Of a stretch of 31,867 bases of DNA, positions 1 through 9,060 are shown in pieces. The notes below the pieces were generated by a model. That model was not told where the DNA came from. It was given only the letters and a program-made list of their open reading frames with translations, and did no database searches. Origin of the DNA: Botryllus schlosseri (taxonomy: Eukaryota > Chordata > Ascidiacea > Stolidobranchia > Styelidae); NCBI GenBank assembly GCA_000444245.1, contig ATSW01008613.1, positions 1-31,867 on the forward strand, given 5' to 3'. Within the stretch, counting starts at the first letter, position 1; each line of letters begins with the position of its first letter. The translations under genes and the position numbers were made by a program.

Positions 1-50
1 AAATACGAAATGAGAGTTCACAGGTCATAAGCAATTAAAGCTTCGCAACA
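1..50 (-). repeat. 3' LTR of the copia element, partial at window edge
   Basis: These are the first 50 bases of the 3' LTR on the minus strand, identical at all 50 positions to 4676-4725. The rest lies left of the window. Confidence 0.93.
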
Positions 51-61
51 CTCCTTCTCTT
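51..61 (-). other. polypurine tract of the copia element
   Basis: On the minus strand AAGAGAAGGAG directly abuts the TGTTG start of the 3' LTR. This is the expected site and composition for plus-strand priming. Confidence 0.85.
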
Positions 62-78
62 ATGACATGCAGCATCTC

Positions 79-3000
79 TCATTCAGGAATACGAGAAATT
101 CCAATTTGCTCCCTCAAATTGCAGAAAGACTGTCGACGTAGCGGCTTTGTAAATATGTCGGCAAGCTGCTTCTCAGTCGGGACGTACTCGATGTCAATCC
201 TGTTCGCATCGAGCTCGTCTCGGATATATCCAAATTCCACGGCTATATGTTTTGTTGCTTGGTGATTAACCGGGTTTCGGCACATCGCGATTGCGCTTTG
301 GTTGTCTTCAAAGATGGTGATCGGCACTTTGACGCTTTTTCCCATCTCCTCAAATAATTGGCGAAGCCAAGCGGTTTCACGAGCGGCGAGATTGAGTGCG
401 ATAAACTCTGCTTCAGCTGTGGACTGCGCCGTTACTGATTGTTTCTTCGATCTCCAACAAATTGGAGCACTTCCCATCAAGATAATGTACCCCGAGGTCG
501 ATTTCCTGTCATCACGGTCACCACCGAAATCAGCGTCTGCAAAAACTGTAACAGTGTTGACACCACTCTTATAAGTTATACCGTAATCAATAGTTCCTCG
601 AATGTAACGCAATAAATGTTTAATCATTTGCCAATGATATACGGTTGGACCACTGCTGTATTGTGCTAGTTTAGCAACTGCGAACGCAATGTCGGGTCGA
701 GTATACATCGCCAGATAAAGTAGGCTCCCAACAGCAGCTTGATATGTCGACGAATCGAACCTTTTGTCTGTCGGTTTCGCTTTCTCCAACATTGCTCCCG
801 AATCCATTGGAGTAGACACAGGCTTACACTCGGACATTCCGAATCGTCCCAGCACACTTCCTGCATAACAATCTTGTCCGATCCAAATACAATCATCTGT
901 CTGCTTCACACGCATACCAAGAAAATGGTGTAACATACCCATAGCTTTGACATTGAACATCTTTTGCAAAGTAGACTTCGTCTTCGCAATTACTTTCTTC
1001 GTTTTTCCCGCTAAGAGTATATCGTCAACGTAAACTGCCAACAAAACGACTCCTTCGTCGTAAACGCCACTGTAAATACAAGGATCAGATTTCGTTTGTT
1101 TAAAGCCAACCTTAATCAATTCCTCGTGTAGAGCTTGATTCCAGCATCGCGGTGATTGCTTCAAACCATATATGGACTTTCTCAGGAGACACACCTTATC
1201 CGCTTGTCCTTTCTGTACAAAGCCTTCGGGCTGTTTCATATAGATAGTCTCGTCTAATCTACCGTGTAGAAAAGCGGTTTTGACGTCCATCTGATGTATT
1301 TCCATATTTTCTTCGACTGCCAATGCAATATACGCTCGAAATGAACTTGCATGAACCACAGGCGAAAAGGTTTGTTCGTAGTCTTTTCCGTATCTCTGGG
1401 TATTTCCAAGTGCTACAAGTCTTGCTTTGGCACGCGTGACGTTTCCATTTTCGTCATATTTATACTTGAGAACCCATTTATTCCCCAAAACCTTCGCATC
1501 GGGTGGAGGATTAACAAGATCCCATACTTTTAAATCTTTCATCGATGTAATTTCTTCATTTGCAGCTTCTTTCCACATATCAGAGTGCTCTGACTGGAAG
1601 GCTTCTTTCAAGTTTTTCGGTTCATTCAACGGATGAACTGCTGCGGGTATCGCATAACTCAACACTTCTGTGTCTTCAACTTGCTCGAAATTCTCATTGT
1701 AAGCAAGTCTTGGTGGAGGATTCCCTGCATTACGTCGCGATGATCGACGTACTCCTTCCACTTGCTCATTCGCCGGCCTTACTACCAATCGGTTATCCGT
1801 TGATTGCTGTTCGTCACTGTTTAATGAAGGATAGATGAATGACGATGTAGGACACTCAGGCTGAACTTCAGTCGATTCTCCTTCCTGGCCAAATCGGGAT
1901 TCATCAAATTTCACGTGTCTCCGAATCAGAACTTCTTTCCTGTTATCGGACCACAAACGGTAACCTTTGGATAATAAATCATAACCGATTAAATTGCACA
2001 CTTCGGCTTTCGGATCAAGCTTTTTCTTCCTTTCACTTTTCTCTATGAAGGCATAGGCTTTACATCCAAATATTCTCAAGTGTCTTACATTCGGCTTAGT
2101 CCCATGATAAGCTTCAAATGGAGTTTTGTTGTCGAGGGCAACGGTTGGACTTCTGTTCTTCAGATAAGCGGCTGTCAATATTGCTTCCGCCCATAAGATA
2201 TCAGGTAATTTTGCACCGTGAAGCATCGCAGAAGCTCTCTCACAGAGAACTCGGTTCAAGCGTTCTGCAACTCCATTTTGCGAAGGACACGACCGTACAG
2301 ACTTCTCATGTCTGATGCCTTTTTCTTTCAACCATGATTCGCATTCATTGCTCACGTATTCTCCGCCATTGTCCGTGCGTATACATCCAACTGACTGACG
2401 GCGAAATTTTTCTTGGTTTGAAACGAAGAATTTCAGTTCAGCGAACACATCGGACTTCCGTTTCAGAGGTATCACCCACGACATTCGACTGTAATCGTCA
2501 GTAAACGTTAGAAAGTATCTTGAACCACCTTGCGACTCTGGTGAAATGGGTCCACAAACATCCGAGTGAATCAATTCCAACGTCCTCGTTGCACGGCGTT
2601 CAGATCGTTTCGGGAATGCTAACTTCGTGGATTTCCCCAAAGCACACGGTTCACAAAACTTCATGTTCTTCGACTCGTTCAACTTCAAGTCGTTAACCAT
2701 ATTCTTCGCAACCATTTTACGAAGATTTTCCTCGCCAATGTGTCCAAAACGTTGATGCCATACATCAGCTGATGCGGTACCACCAAAGCACTTTTCGTTT
2801 TGTTCATCACCATTAACAGGATGTCCGGATGAAACTCCTTCTGCACAGCGCATGATTTGAGAGTCTTTTCGATCTAGCTCTGCATCATCGGTGTCAGATT
2901 CTTCAGTGTCTGTACGAGTTGCACCAGTACGAAAACAATTGATATCACGATTCAATTCGCCATGGTCATCATCAGTAATATCACGAATTCCGCTGTTCTC

Positions 3001-4401
3001 ATTGGTTTTCAACGATATCTTCATTTCTTCTTTGTTACAAGGTCGATAATCTAGCATGTAGAGACCATTTTTCAGCGATCCAGTTGCAACAATATGACCC
3101 TCGTATCGATCCAAAATTCGAAGCTTCTTCGAGTTGAAAGTAACTTCATACTGATGCCTGGCAACAGCAGCTCGAATCGAGAATAACGTTGTCGATAGGT
3201 CCGGCACATAAAGAGCATTCTGCAAATCTGCAATGCCATATTCTTCGCCATCTCGGAAGATAATTATTCGAAGAGTTCCGATTCCTTCAGAGTAAATCAG
3301 GTTTCCATCGCCTAATTCAATTTCTTCGTGGCAATGTTTCATGTCGATAAACAATTCTCTCCTGCAACTCATGTGACTAGTTGCACCACTATCACATATC
3401 ACATATTGTCGATTTCGAGACAAAAATGCTGACGTATGAAGCAAGTAATGTCTTTTGACTCCAGAGATTGATTCAACACGTGGCATGTATTTCTTCGATC
3501 CAAGATTCTTAGAACGCACGACGTCAGATGAGTAAAACATCGCATGCTTCGATGATTTCTTAGTACGAGATTCTTGTCTGCGACTATTGCCATTTTCATC
3601 GTCGGCAAAGTTAGCACTTTGACGTTGTCTACTTTCTCGGTGTTTCCTGAATTCACTTCCTTTTCCACGTTCACAAGACACGCGTTTTTCTTCACGTTCT
3701 TCATTATTTGCAGGACGATTCCAACAGTCTGACATCTTATGACCATACTTTCCGCAATGATCACAATTTCCATTAAATTTCGGTTTTCCACTCTTTCGTC
3801 TTGCATTGTTTCTTGCGTGGTACGCCTGTACAGACTCTTTCGGTCGAATCGATAGATCAGTTTGTACGCGCAGTAACAAATCATTTAACGAAAATCTCGG
3901 CTTGTTCTGTATCTCATTCAGAATATAGCTTCGAGTTACATCAAGACTAGGAGGCAAGTGCTTGATCACTTCGAAAACTTGGTCGGTCTCGGCAACGGCG
4001 CGACCCAAGCTCGCCATCCTTTGAAATAGCATTTGACATTCCTCAATTTTCTCAAGGACGTTCTTTTCCGTGAATGTCGGCAACATATCGATCTCCATTT
4101 TCAATGTGAGATAAAGCGTAGCATTCTGTGGTTCAAACTTTGCCTTCAAGTCATTCCAAATTTCCTTAGGATCATCGTGGTGATCTTCAGGTATAGTTGG
4201 TAACACAGATCCACTCAAGTTACAGAGCAGAATTCCTGCGGCTTTCATTTTTCTAGAGGCAGCTCCTTCTGCGGTGTCAGTGCCCATAACACTATTCCAC
4301 AATTCATTCGCCATGAGGAGGCCTTTCACTTGGACTTTCCATGACGTCCAATTACTGTTTTTACCGCATTTCAGTTTATCTAGGCTTGAAATTGCTGACA
4401 T
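79..4401 (-). CDS. copia-type gag-pol polyprotein (about 1440 aa)
   Basis: This is the retrotransposon polyprotein that makes capsid and the enzymes for reverse transcription and integration. The ATG at 4401 (MSAISSLDKLKC) is chosen; a GTG five codons upstream is less likely in a eukaryote. Domains, rough residues: copia-type gag 1-200; CCHC zinc knuckle CDHCGKYGHKMSDC about 213-226; aspartic protease CDSGATSH about 336-343; GAG-pre-integrase and zinc-binding HQRFGH...CEPC about 548-586; integrase with D (HSDVCG), D (TDNGGE) and E (GVAERL) near 613, 677 and 713; reverse transcriptase from about 940, with VKTAFLHG and the catalytic YVDD near 1124-1127; RNase H with ADADFGGD near 1288. It stops just before the polypurine tract. 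The frame looks whole. Confidence 0.96.
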   Translation of the reverse strand: MSAISSLDKLKCGKNSNWTSWKVQVKGLLMANELWNSVMGTDTAEGAASRKMKAAGILLCNLSGSVLPTIPEDHHDDPKEIWNDLKAKFEPQNATLYLTLKMEIDMLPTFTEKNVLEKIEECQMLFQRMASLGRAVAETDQVFEVIKHLPPSLDVTRSYILNEIQNKPRFSLNDLLLRVQTDLSIRPKESVQAYHARNNARRKSGKPKFNGNCDHCGKYGHKMSDCWNRPANNEEREEKRVSCERGKGSEFRKHRESRQRQSANFADDENGNSRRQESRTKKSSKHAMFYSSDVVRSKNLGSKKYMPRVESISGVKRHYLLHTSAFLSRNRQYVICDSGATSHMSCRRELFIDMKHCHEEIELGDGNLIYSEGIGTLRIIIFRDGEEYGIADLQNALYVPDLSTTLFSIRAAVARHQYEVTFNSKKLRILDRYEGHIVATGSLKNGLYMLDYRPCNKEEMKISLKTNENSGIRDITDDDHGELNRDINCFRTGATRTDTEESDTDDAELDRKDSQIMRCAEGVSSGHPVNGDEQNEKCFGGTASADVWHQRFGHIGEENLRKMVAKNMVNDLKLNESKNMKFCEPCALGKSTKLAFPKRSERRATRTLELIHSDVCGPISPESQGGSRYFLTFTDDYSRMSWVIPLKRKSDVFAELKFFVSNQEKFRRQSVGCIRTDNGGEYVSNECESWLKEKGIRHEKSVRSCPSQNGVAERLNRVLCERASAMLHGAKLPDILWAEAILTAAYLKNRSPTVALDNKTPFEAYHGTKPNVRHLRIFGCKAYAFIEKSERKKKLDPKAEVCNLIGYDLLSKGYRLWSDNRKEVLIRRHVKFDESRFGQEGESTEVQPECPTSSFIYPSLNSDEQQSTDNRLVVRPANEQVEGVRRSSRRNAGNPPPRLAYNENFEQVEDTEVLSYAIPAAVHPLNEPKNLKEAFQSEHSDMWKEAANEEITSMKDLKVWDLVNPPPDAKVLGNKWVLKYKYDENGNVTRAKARLVALGNTQRYGKDYEQTFSPVVHASSFRAYIALAVEENMEIHQMDVKTAFLHGRLDETIYMKQPEGFVQKGQADKVCLLRKSIYGLKQSPRCWNQALHEELIKVGFKQTKSDPCIYSGVYDEGVVLLAVYVDDILLAGKTKKVIAKTKSTLQKMFNVKAMGMLHHFLGMRVKQTDDCIWIGQDCYAGSVLGRFGMSECKPVSTPMDSGAMLEKAKPTDKRFDSSTYQAAVGSLLYLAMYTRPDIAFAVAKLAQYSSGPTVYHWQMIKHLLRYIRGTIDYGITYKSGVNTVTVFADADFGGDRDDRKSTSGYIILMGSAPICWRSKKQSVTAQSTAEAEFIALNLAARETAWLRQLFEEMGKSVKVPITIFEDNQSAIAMCRNPVNHQATKHIAVEFGYIRDELDANRIDIEYVPTEKQLADIFTKPLRRQSFCNLREQIGISRIPE

Positions 4402-4427
4402 TGTGACTGTAGACACGAGATTAACAA

Positions 4428-4439
4428 GGGCGCATAACC
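4428..4439 (-). other. probable primer-binding site (copia type)
   Basis: On the minus strand, two bases after the LTR, GGTTATGCGCCC resembles the copia primer-binding site GGTTATGGGCCC, which pairs with an internal half of initiator tRNA-Met rather than the tRNA 3' end. One base of the twelve differs from the copia form. Confidence 0.6.
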
Positions 4440-4504
4440 TTTGATGAACGATCTATCTTGACCTGATCCGTCGAGGCTTGAGATATATCTTCAATCGAAT
4501 TAAT

Positions 4505-4510
4505 TTTATT
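4505..4510 (-). promoter_or_regulatory. polyadenylation signal in the LTR
   Basis: AATAAA on the minus strand, in the inner part of the LTR, as expected for the R region of an LTR element. Confidence 0.45.
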
Positions 4511-4607
4511 TCAGAGAAGCAGATAATCTGTTCTTACAGCAGCAAGTAGCATCCAGCGTAGACAACACAGGCAAATTAACAGCAAGCACTAGCTAACACA
4601 CAAACGC

Positions 4608-4614
4608 ATTTATA
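4608..4614 (-). promoter_or_regulatory. TATA-like box in the LTR
   Basis: TATAAAT on the minus strand, inside the LTR and about 100 bp before the AATAAA signal. This is a plausible U3 promoter element; the function is inferred from position. Confidence 0.45.
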
Positions 4615-4725
4615 CCCTACGTCTTAACCTAACAATCAAATAATCATTGACCCAATCACCAAATGAGAGGAACAGAAATACGAAATGAGAGTTCACAGGT
4701 CATAAGCAATTAAAGCTTCGCAACA

Positions 4726-5030
4726 TAGTGTCCCATAGCCGTCAAAATAACAACCGAATTTATAATACCGACGCCATCGATATCACCACAGAATTATCGG
4801 GCCCTACGACAACTACATAGACACGATACCAATTACCGGTTCCTTGAACGGAAGCCACGAAACGACATGTGCTGGAAGTCCGGGCAGCTATGGCGAAGAA
4901 TTCTACGGTGAGCCTCCGATCGCGTTTTTTCAAATTTCATACGGCCTAGCAAGTCGATTGGGGTCAAAAATCTTGGAACGCATGTATGGCCAGAGTTTGA
5001 CAACTACAGACAATTTTCAGCTGGTCCGAC
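4726..5030 (+). other. unassigned stretch with one weak candidate exon (4791-4912)
   Basis: One plus-strand frame is open from about 4768 and ends at a good-looking splice donor (TTCTACG then GTGAGC), with a CAG acceptor-like site at 4788-4790. The peptide includes IIGPYDNYIDTIPITG. No family is recognised, no neighbouring exon can be joined, and such a frame could arise by chance. It is recorded so that RNA evidence can test it. Confidence 0.15.
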
Positions 5031-5032
5031 TA

Positions 5033-5253
5033 GGGTCCATCAAACACTAGGTGTCGCCAGACTTTGGTTGTTAACCGCCGTTGTTCCGAAGTTTTAATTC
5101 ATCCTTTAACGAGCTCACGGTCCAAGTAGAACACGTTGCAGCCATTATTTACAGTCGGGAAAGCAGCCTACGGGTTTCTGACAACGGTATCGCGTACGTA
5201 ACAACTGCGGTTACCACCCAAAGTCTGGCGACACCTAGTGGTTTGATGGACCC
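5033..5253. mobile_element. MITE with long terminal inverted repeats and TA target duplication
   Basis: GGGTCCATCAAA...TTTGATGGACCC ends are flanked by TA on both sides (5031-5032, 5254-5255). The inverted arms run about 50 bases (near 5033-5085 and 5203-5253) and share the core AGGTGTCGCCAGACTTTGG with few differences. The 221 bp length, lack of coding capacity and TA duplication fit a non-autonomous Tc1/mariner-type element. Confidence 0.8.
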
Positions 5254-5255
5254 TA

Positions 5256-6022
5256 ATAGGTTGGAATTAGAACTACTCAATTTGCATAAACTTCGGAATT
5301 GAATTAACTTTCGAATTAGAAATAAATACGACAAAAGTCAAGTTCAGTTCACATCAAATCAGAATTCATACTCATAAGCACGAGAATGGCAAAGGTCTAT
5401 ACGCCAAGCTCGGCACGTTTCGCCTTATACAATTCGTCTACGGCATTTTCAGGAAAATCAAAAGTTAGATTTGAATCAAATTTAGAGCATATATAAACAT
5501 TTCACAAATGAGGTGGGAATTAAATTATCGGCATTTCGCTCTGATTATCATTCTAAATAGCCAACTAGAATCGTCGAAATCTGCATACGGTAGCACTGGC
5601 ATGGGTACATGATGGCTTCATTCCCTCTTCTTTCACTTTTTCCAGATTCCAGGGACGCGGAATCGATGGGAAGGCAGATAAACAGCGATACTTCCAATTT
5701 CGCCCCAAATACTTCCTGCCCGTCTTGGGAATCCACTTTCAAAATTACTGATATTTAATAATTTAATTGATACTAAAAGTGATTTAATAAATTACTGTCA
5801 GGAGTGAAAAAACTGTTTCATTGTATTCTCGACCGATTGGTTAGACACGGCGAGTGAAACAGCGAGTGGTATACACGAGCCAAGTATATACGCACCTCTC
5901 GAGGAATGTAGGCCTATATATGGTCTTTGGAAAAGTTCTGATGTGATAGTTTTATCTTTACCCGACATCCAGAATTCCGCACAAGTAAAGGCTTCTGAAT
6001 CGGAAACTCTTAGCGAAAAGAC
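5256..6022. other. no gene seen
   Basis: Both strands were read. Short open frames (for example minus strand 5548-5742) have no recognisable domain and no splice context. No clear repeat ends were found. Confidence 0.5.
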
Positions 6023-6030
6023 GTGTATAT

Positions 6031-8269
6031 TAGGGATGACAGTGTGAACGCGAGGTTCACGTTCGCGTTCTGTGTGTGAACCTCGGAAATTTAGAGTTTC
6101 ACGTTCACAAACGAACCTTGGTGGGTTCTGCACCGTGAACCTTTCTCATATGTTACAATTTTCGCTTCATTATAACATCTTTGGTTGAAATTTATTCCAT
6201 TTCAACTGCGGGCCACTCTATGCATGGCGCTTGCAGCGTAAAAAAATCCACACTAATCGAGCCCGCATGCACCTTGACAATCTCAAAATTTTCTGCTGTG
6301 AGGTTGACCCGCAATCACACAACATCAAGAGCGAAATACATTACATATATGTAGATCAGTGGTTCCCAACCTTTTTCAACTCATCGCCCCCTTTTCAAAC
6401 TCCAGACCGATCATCGCCCCCCAAATATTGGGAACCGAGAAATGGGCATACAGACTGAAATCACCGGCGAGTTGACTAAGAAAAAAGGTCAACTTTTCGG
6501 CTCGACCTCGAAATTACACTTTTCCAGCTAAATTTTGGTGAGTTGACTAACAAAATAGGTGAATTCTCCGACTTGATTCCAAAAGGACCGTACCAGCACT
6601 TCGTCAGCCCCCACCGCAATACGTTGGTCTTGACCCTCCTCCATAAGGCGATAAAGCAAACTTCTGCACCCCTCAGACCCAACTCCCCCGATACCTCTTT
6701 ACCGCTACTTAGCACAAATTTTCGGACTCTTTAGTTAATCGGCCTAATTCGCGCGAAGCGCGAAAAATTTCTATCAGTCATGATTGAATCGGGTAATATG
6801 ATCGGGAATTGCATATATGTTGCTAACAATTTTTTATCCTCTCTTTGCTCATGTATTCAGATTTACCGGTATAGCTGAGTGAGGTGTCTTGGAAAATGTA
6901 GGGCCAGTAAATAATAATTGAACATATCCGGGCGGACCCGTGGGTATAATGACTTCGTTACGTAATGACATTTCGTGGCCTGTCTGCTATGTCAAAAGAT
7001 ATTCAAATCGCCCATACGTACTAAACTAAAAGACGCACACGATTTCAATTTCTGCACTGGCAATTAATTTTCTCTGCGAGATGGCATTTTTTGCGGGGTG
7101 TTGATTGCCGGGACAGAAACATTTGGTGCCAGCCGTTTAGGCGCCCATGGACAATTAAATATATATGTGTATATAGTATCGAAGTCGGTCAGCATAAAGG
7201 CAGTCCTTTTCCGCCAAGGTTTTCTCATTCTGGCACACTTCTCGGAGTCGCATGTTACACGGCCTGAAACTTTATATGCCTTGGTGCGATAATGGGTGAC
7301 GCCGAGATGCCCACTTCTATAACTAATGCGTATTATTTCTTGGAGGAAGGGTGACCAATAAGCAATAAATATGTGGCCACGAAATGGCGCGCAGCGCGAA
7401 ATTTTTTGGAAAAAGTTGCCTTGATTTCCAAAATAATACTTTATAATTTAATTATTGTTAATTCACGAAAAAACTGTGGGCCCTCCATCCCAATTGAGGG
7501 TTTGGGTGTGGCAGTTATGGTCATGAACGCCAATATAGCCATTTCAACGCGCAATCGCCCCCCTATCGCCCCCTTCGTCCACTTTCGCCCCCCTATCGCC
7601 CCCTTGGCTATTTTCGCCCCCCTGGACCGACAAATCGCCCCCTGGGGGGCGATATCGCCCACGTTGGGAACCACTGATGTAGATAGTCAGCGAAAGATGC
7701 TTATTCTACCAACCAATGAAGTTGATATCGTTCAGTCTGATGTAAAAAATGTAGCAGACGAACGGGGTCTATCTTGACTTCATATGTTTATTGTGTCATA
7801 AAAACCAAATCCGTGCGATTGGGTTGTTGGCTTCTGCTCTATAACTTGTTAATGGGGTAATATTGGCACCAAGTATATCCAGACGCCGAATACATTGTCC
7901 GGTCTGGCCTAGACCGTTAAGACGTAAGCTTATATTCCTTGCAAGTCGTCGTCGAAATTGTTGGCAAAGCGATGGAAGATATTGATTTTATCGGATTCTT
8001 ATATTATTTGATTGCCCCAGTTGATACATTTGGCGACGTTTAAAACGTCAATGTACTTCAGCATTGTGGCATGTTGCCCGAGTCGTCGTTAGGCATCGTG
8101 TACAATCTATACATTAATACAGGCTATCACTTTACTGAAATGTACGGTTGGAAGTAGCAATATGACGTCACGTGACGTCATGAGGTTCACGTTCGCGTTC
8201 ACACAGCACCTTTCAAAAAGGTTCGCGTTCACGCGAACCTGAACCTTTCAGAGGTTCACACCATCCCTA
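6031..8269. mobile_element. outer hAT-type DNA transposon, non-autonomous, interrupted by another hAT
   Basis: The ends are TAGGGATG (6031) and CATCCCTA (8269). Both subterminal regions are packed with GAACGCGAACC/GGTTCGCGTTC motifs in opposing orientation (6040-6140 and 8180-8260). The flanking octamers GTGTATAT (6023-6030) and GCGTACAT (8270-8277) agree at 6 of 8 positions, and both differences are C-to-T type, which fits an aged 8 bp hAT duplication. Without the inserted element it is about 911 bp. No transposase was recognised. Two bases of unrelated function cannot be excluded inside. Confidence 0.72.
6357..7676. mobile_element. inner hAT-type DNA transposon (1320 bp) inserted into the outer element
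   Basis: It begins CAGTGGTTCCCAACC and ends GTTGGGAACCACTG, with a perfect 8 bp duplication ATGTAGAT at 6349-6356 and 7677-7684. Subterminal TCGCCCCC/CGCCCCC motifs recur at the left end (about 6390-6425) and densely at the right end (7552-7650). Two short palindromic tracts, GCGCGAAGCGCG and GCGCGCAGCGCG, lie at about 6751 and 7385. The internal frames show no transposase domain, so it is probably non-autonomous. Confidence 0.88.
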
Positions 8270-8277
8270 GCGTACAT

Positions 8278-8867
8278 TCACACCCAAAGGACGGCATACG
8301 AAAACAACCTACCTCTAATTCAGGAACCGCGGGGTGTCCCTCAAATATTTCACCAAGCTTGTTCTCAACTGAACAGAATTTCCATATTAGTGCGTTTCCA
8401 TTTCAGTATGGGATGGTTTGATGTTTTAAGAATTTATCAATTATCAATCGGCGATTTCATCTTCTTTATGATTCAATCATGACTGTGCAGTGTGCACTTT
8501 GATCGTTTGATTACTTTGCTGAGGAGACGGTTCTGATTTGATTCATGGTTGTACAGCATTATTCATCAACATTTATTTAAAATGTGTTTGAATCACACCG
8601 CGATAAATTCTGAGGCATGTTCTGTTTTGTCGTACCACCTTTTGGGTGTGAACGCACAGCCTTTTCGCTAAATGTGTATCGGTGTGCTAATGGTAATTCT
8701 GATTGCGATCGCCAATACCTGGTACCTTAATCAATACGCCAATTATCTCGAGGATGACATACAACTGACATGAAGGCAGCTATTGAGTTATTGTTATTTT
8801 AGTATTCGTGGTGTTTCGACTACTTAGTCTTAGGTTATTTTACACCGCATAGATATTCTTGATTGTG
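8278..8867. other. no gene seen
   Basis: AT-rich sequence with no supported frame, splice context or repeat end. Confidence 0.5.
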
Positions 8868-9050
8868 ATGCCAGAGCTGCCGACTTTTAGAACGACCCCC
8901 TTTCGCCGGCTTTTGCAAGACAACTCCTACGCGGTTCGGAGGGCGAGAATGCGGCTATGGATTAATCTTCAGCCCTTAGGTGGAAATTCTGGAGTAGGAC
9001 TCGAACCCGGTGTGGATCAGACCTCTGAGCTATTTCGCCACGTAGCTGTC
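8868..9050 (-). repeat. possible tRNA-like SINE relic
   Basis: On the minus strand GGTTCGAGTCC (8997-9007) is a perfect pol III B box, preceded by the A-box-like TAGCTCAGAGG (9022-9032). The spacing between them is shorter than in a tRNA, as if the anticodon arm were lost. Downstream sequence to about 8868 may be the body. No second copy is in the window, so the ends are guesses. Confidence 0.4.
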
Positions 9051-9060
9051 GAGTAAAATG

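Larger units (their letters stand above)
1..4725 (-). mobile_element. Ty1/copia-type LTR retrotransposon, looks whole, left LTR cut by window edge
   Basis: On the minus strand the order is 5' LTR (4442-4725), primer-binding site, a single gag-pol frame, polypurine tract and the start of the 3' LTR (50-1). The 50 bases of left LTR that are visible match the right LTR (4676-4725) base for base. The internal part keeps one long frame with all copia-order domains (gag, protease, integrase, reverse transcriptase, RNase H; integrase before RT defines Ty1/copia). It therefore looks whole and recently inserted. The target-site duplication cannot be checked because the other end lies outside the window; the bases next to the right end are TAGTG. 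Confidence 0.96.
4442..4725 (-). repeat. 5' LTR of the copia element
   Basis: Read on the minus strand it starts TGTTGCGAAG and ends with CATCA just before the primer-binding site, giving TG...CA ends and about 284 bp, close to the 276 bp of Drosophila copia. The outer end is fixed by identity with the left LTR fragment (1-50). The inner end is inferred from the CA dinucleotide and the primer-binding site and could be off by a few bases. Confidence 0.85.

Noticed and set aside
3399-3884. 161-codon minus-strand frame
   Set aside because: It is an out-of-frame shadow of the copia gag region.
4402-4416. Start of gag-pol five codons further upstream
   Set aside because: That start codon is GTG; the ATG at 4401 is the normal choice for a eukaryotic element.
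7373-7777. Transposase remnant in the hAT nest
   Set aside because: The frame crosses the inner element's end and its target duplication, and shows no BED finger or hAT dimerisation motif.
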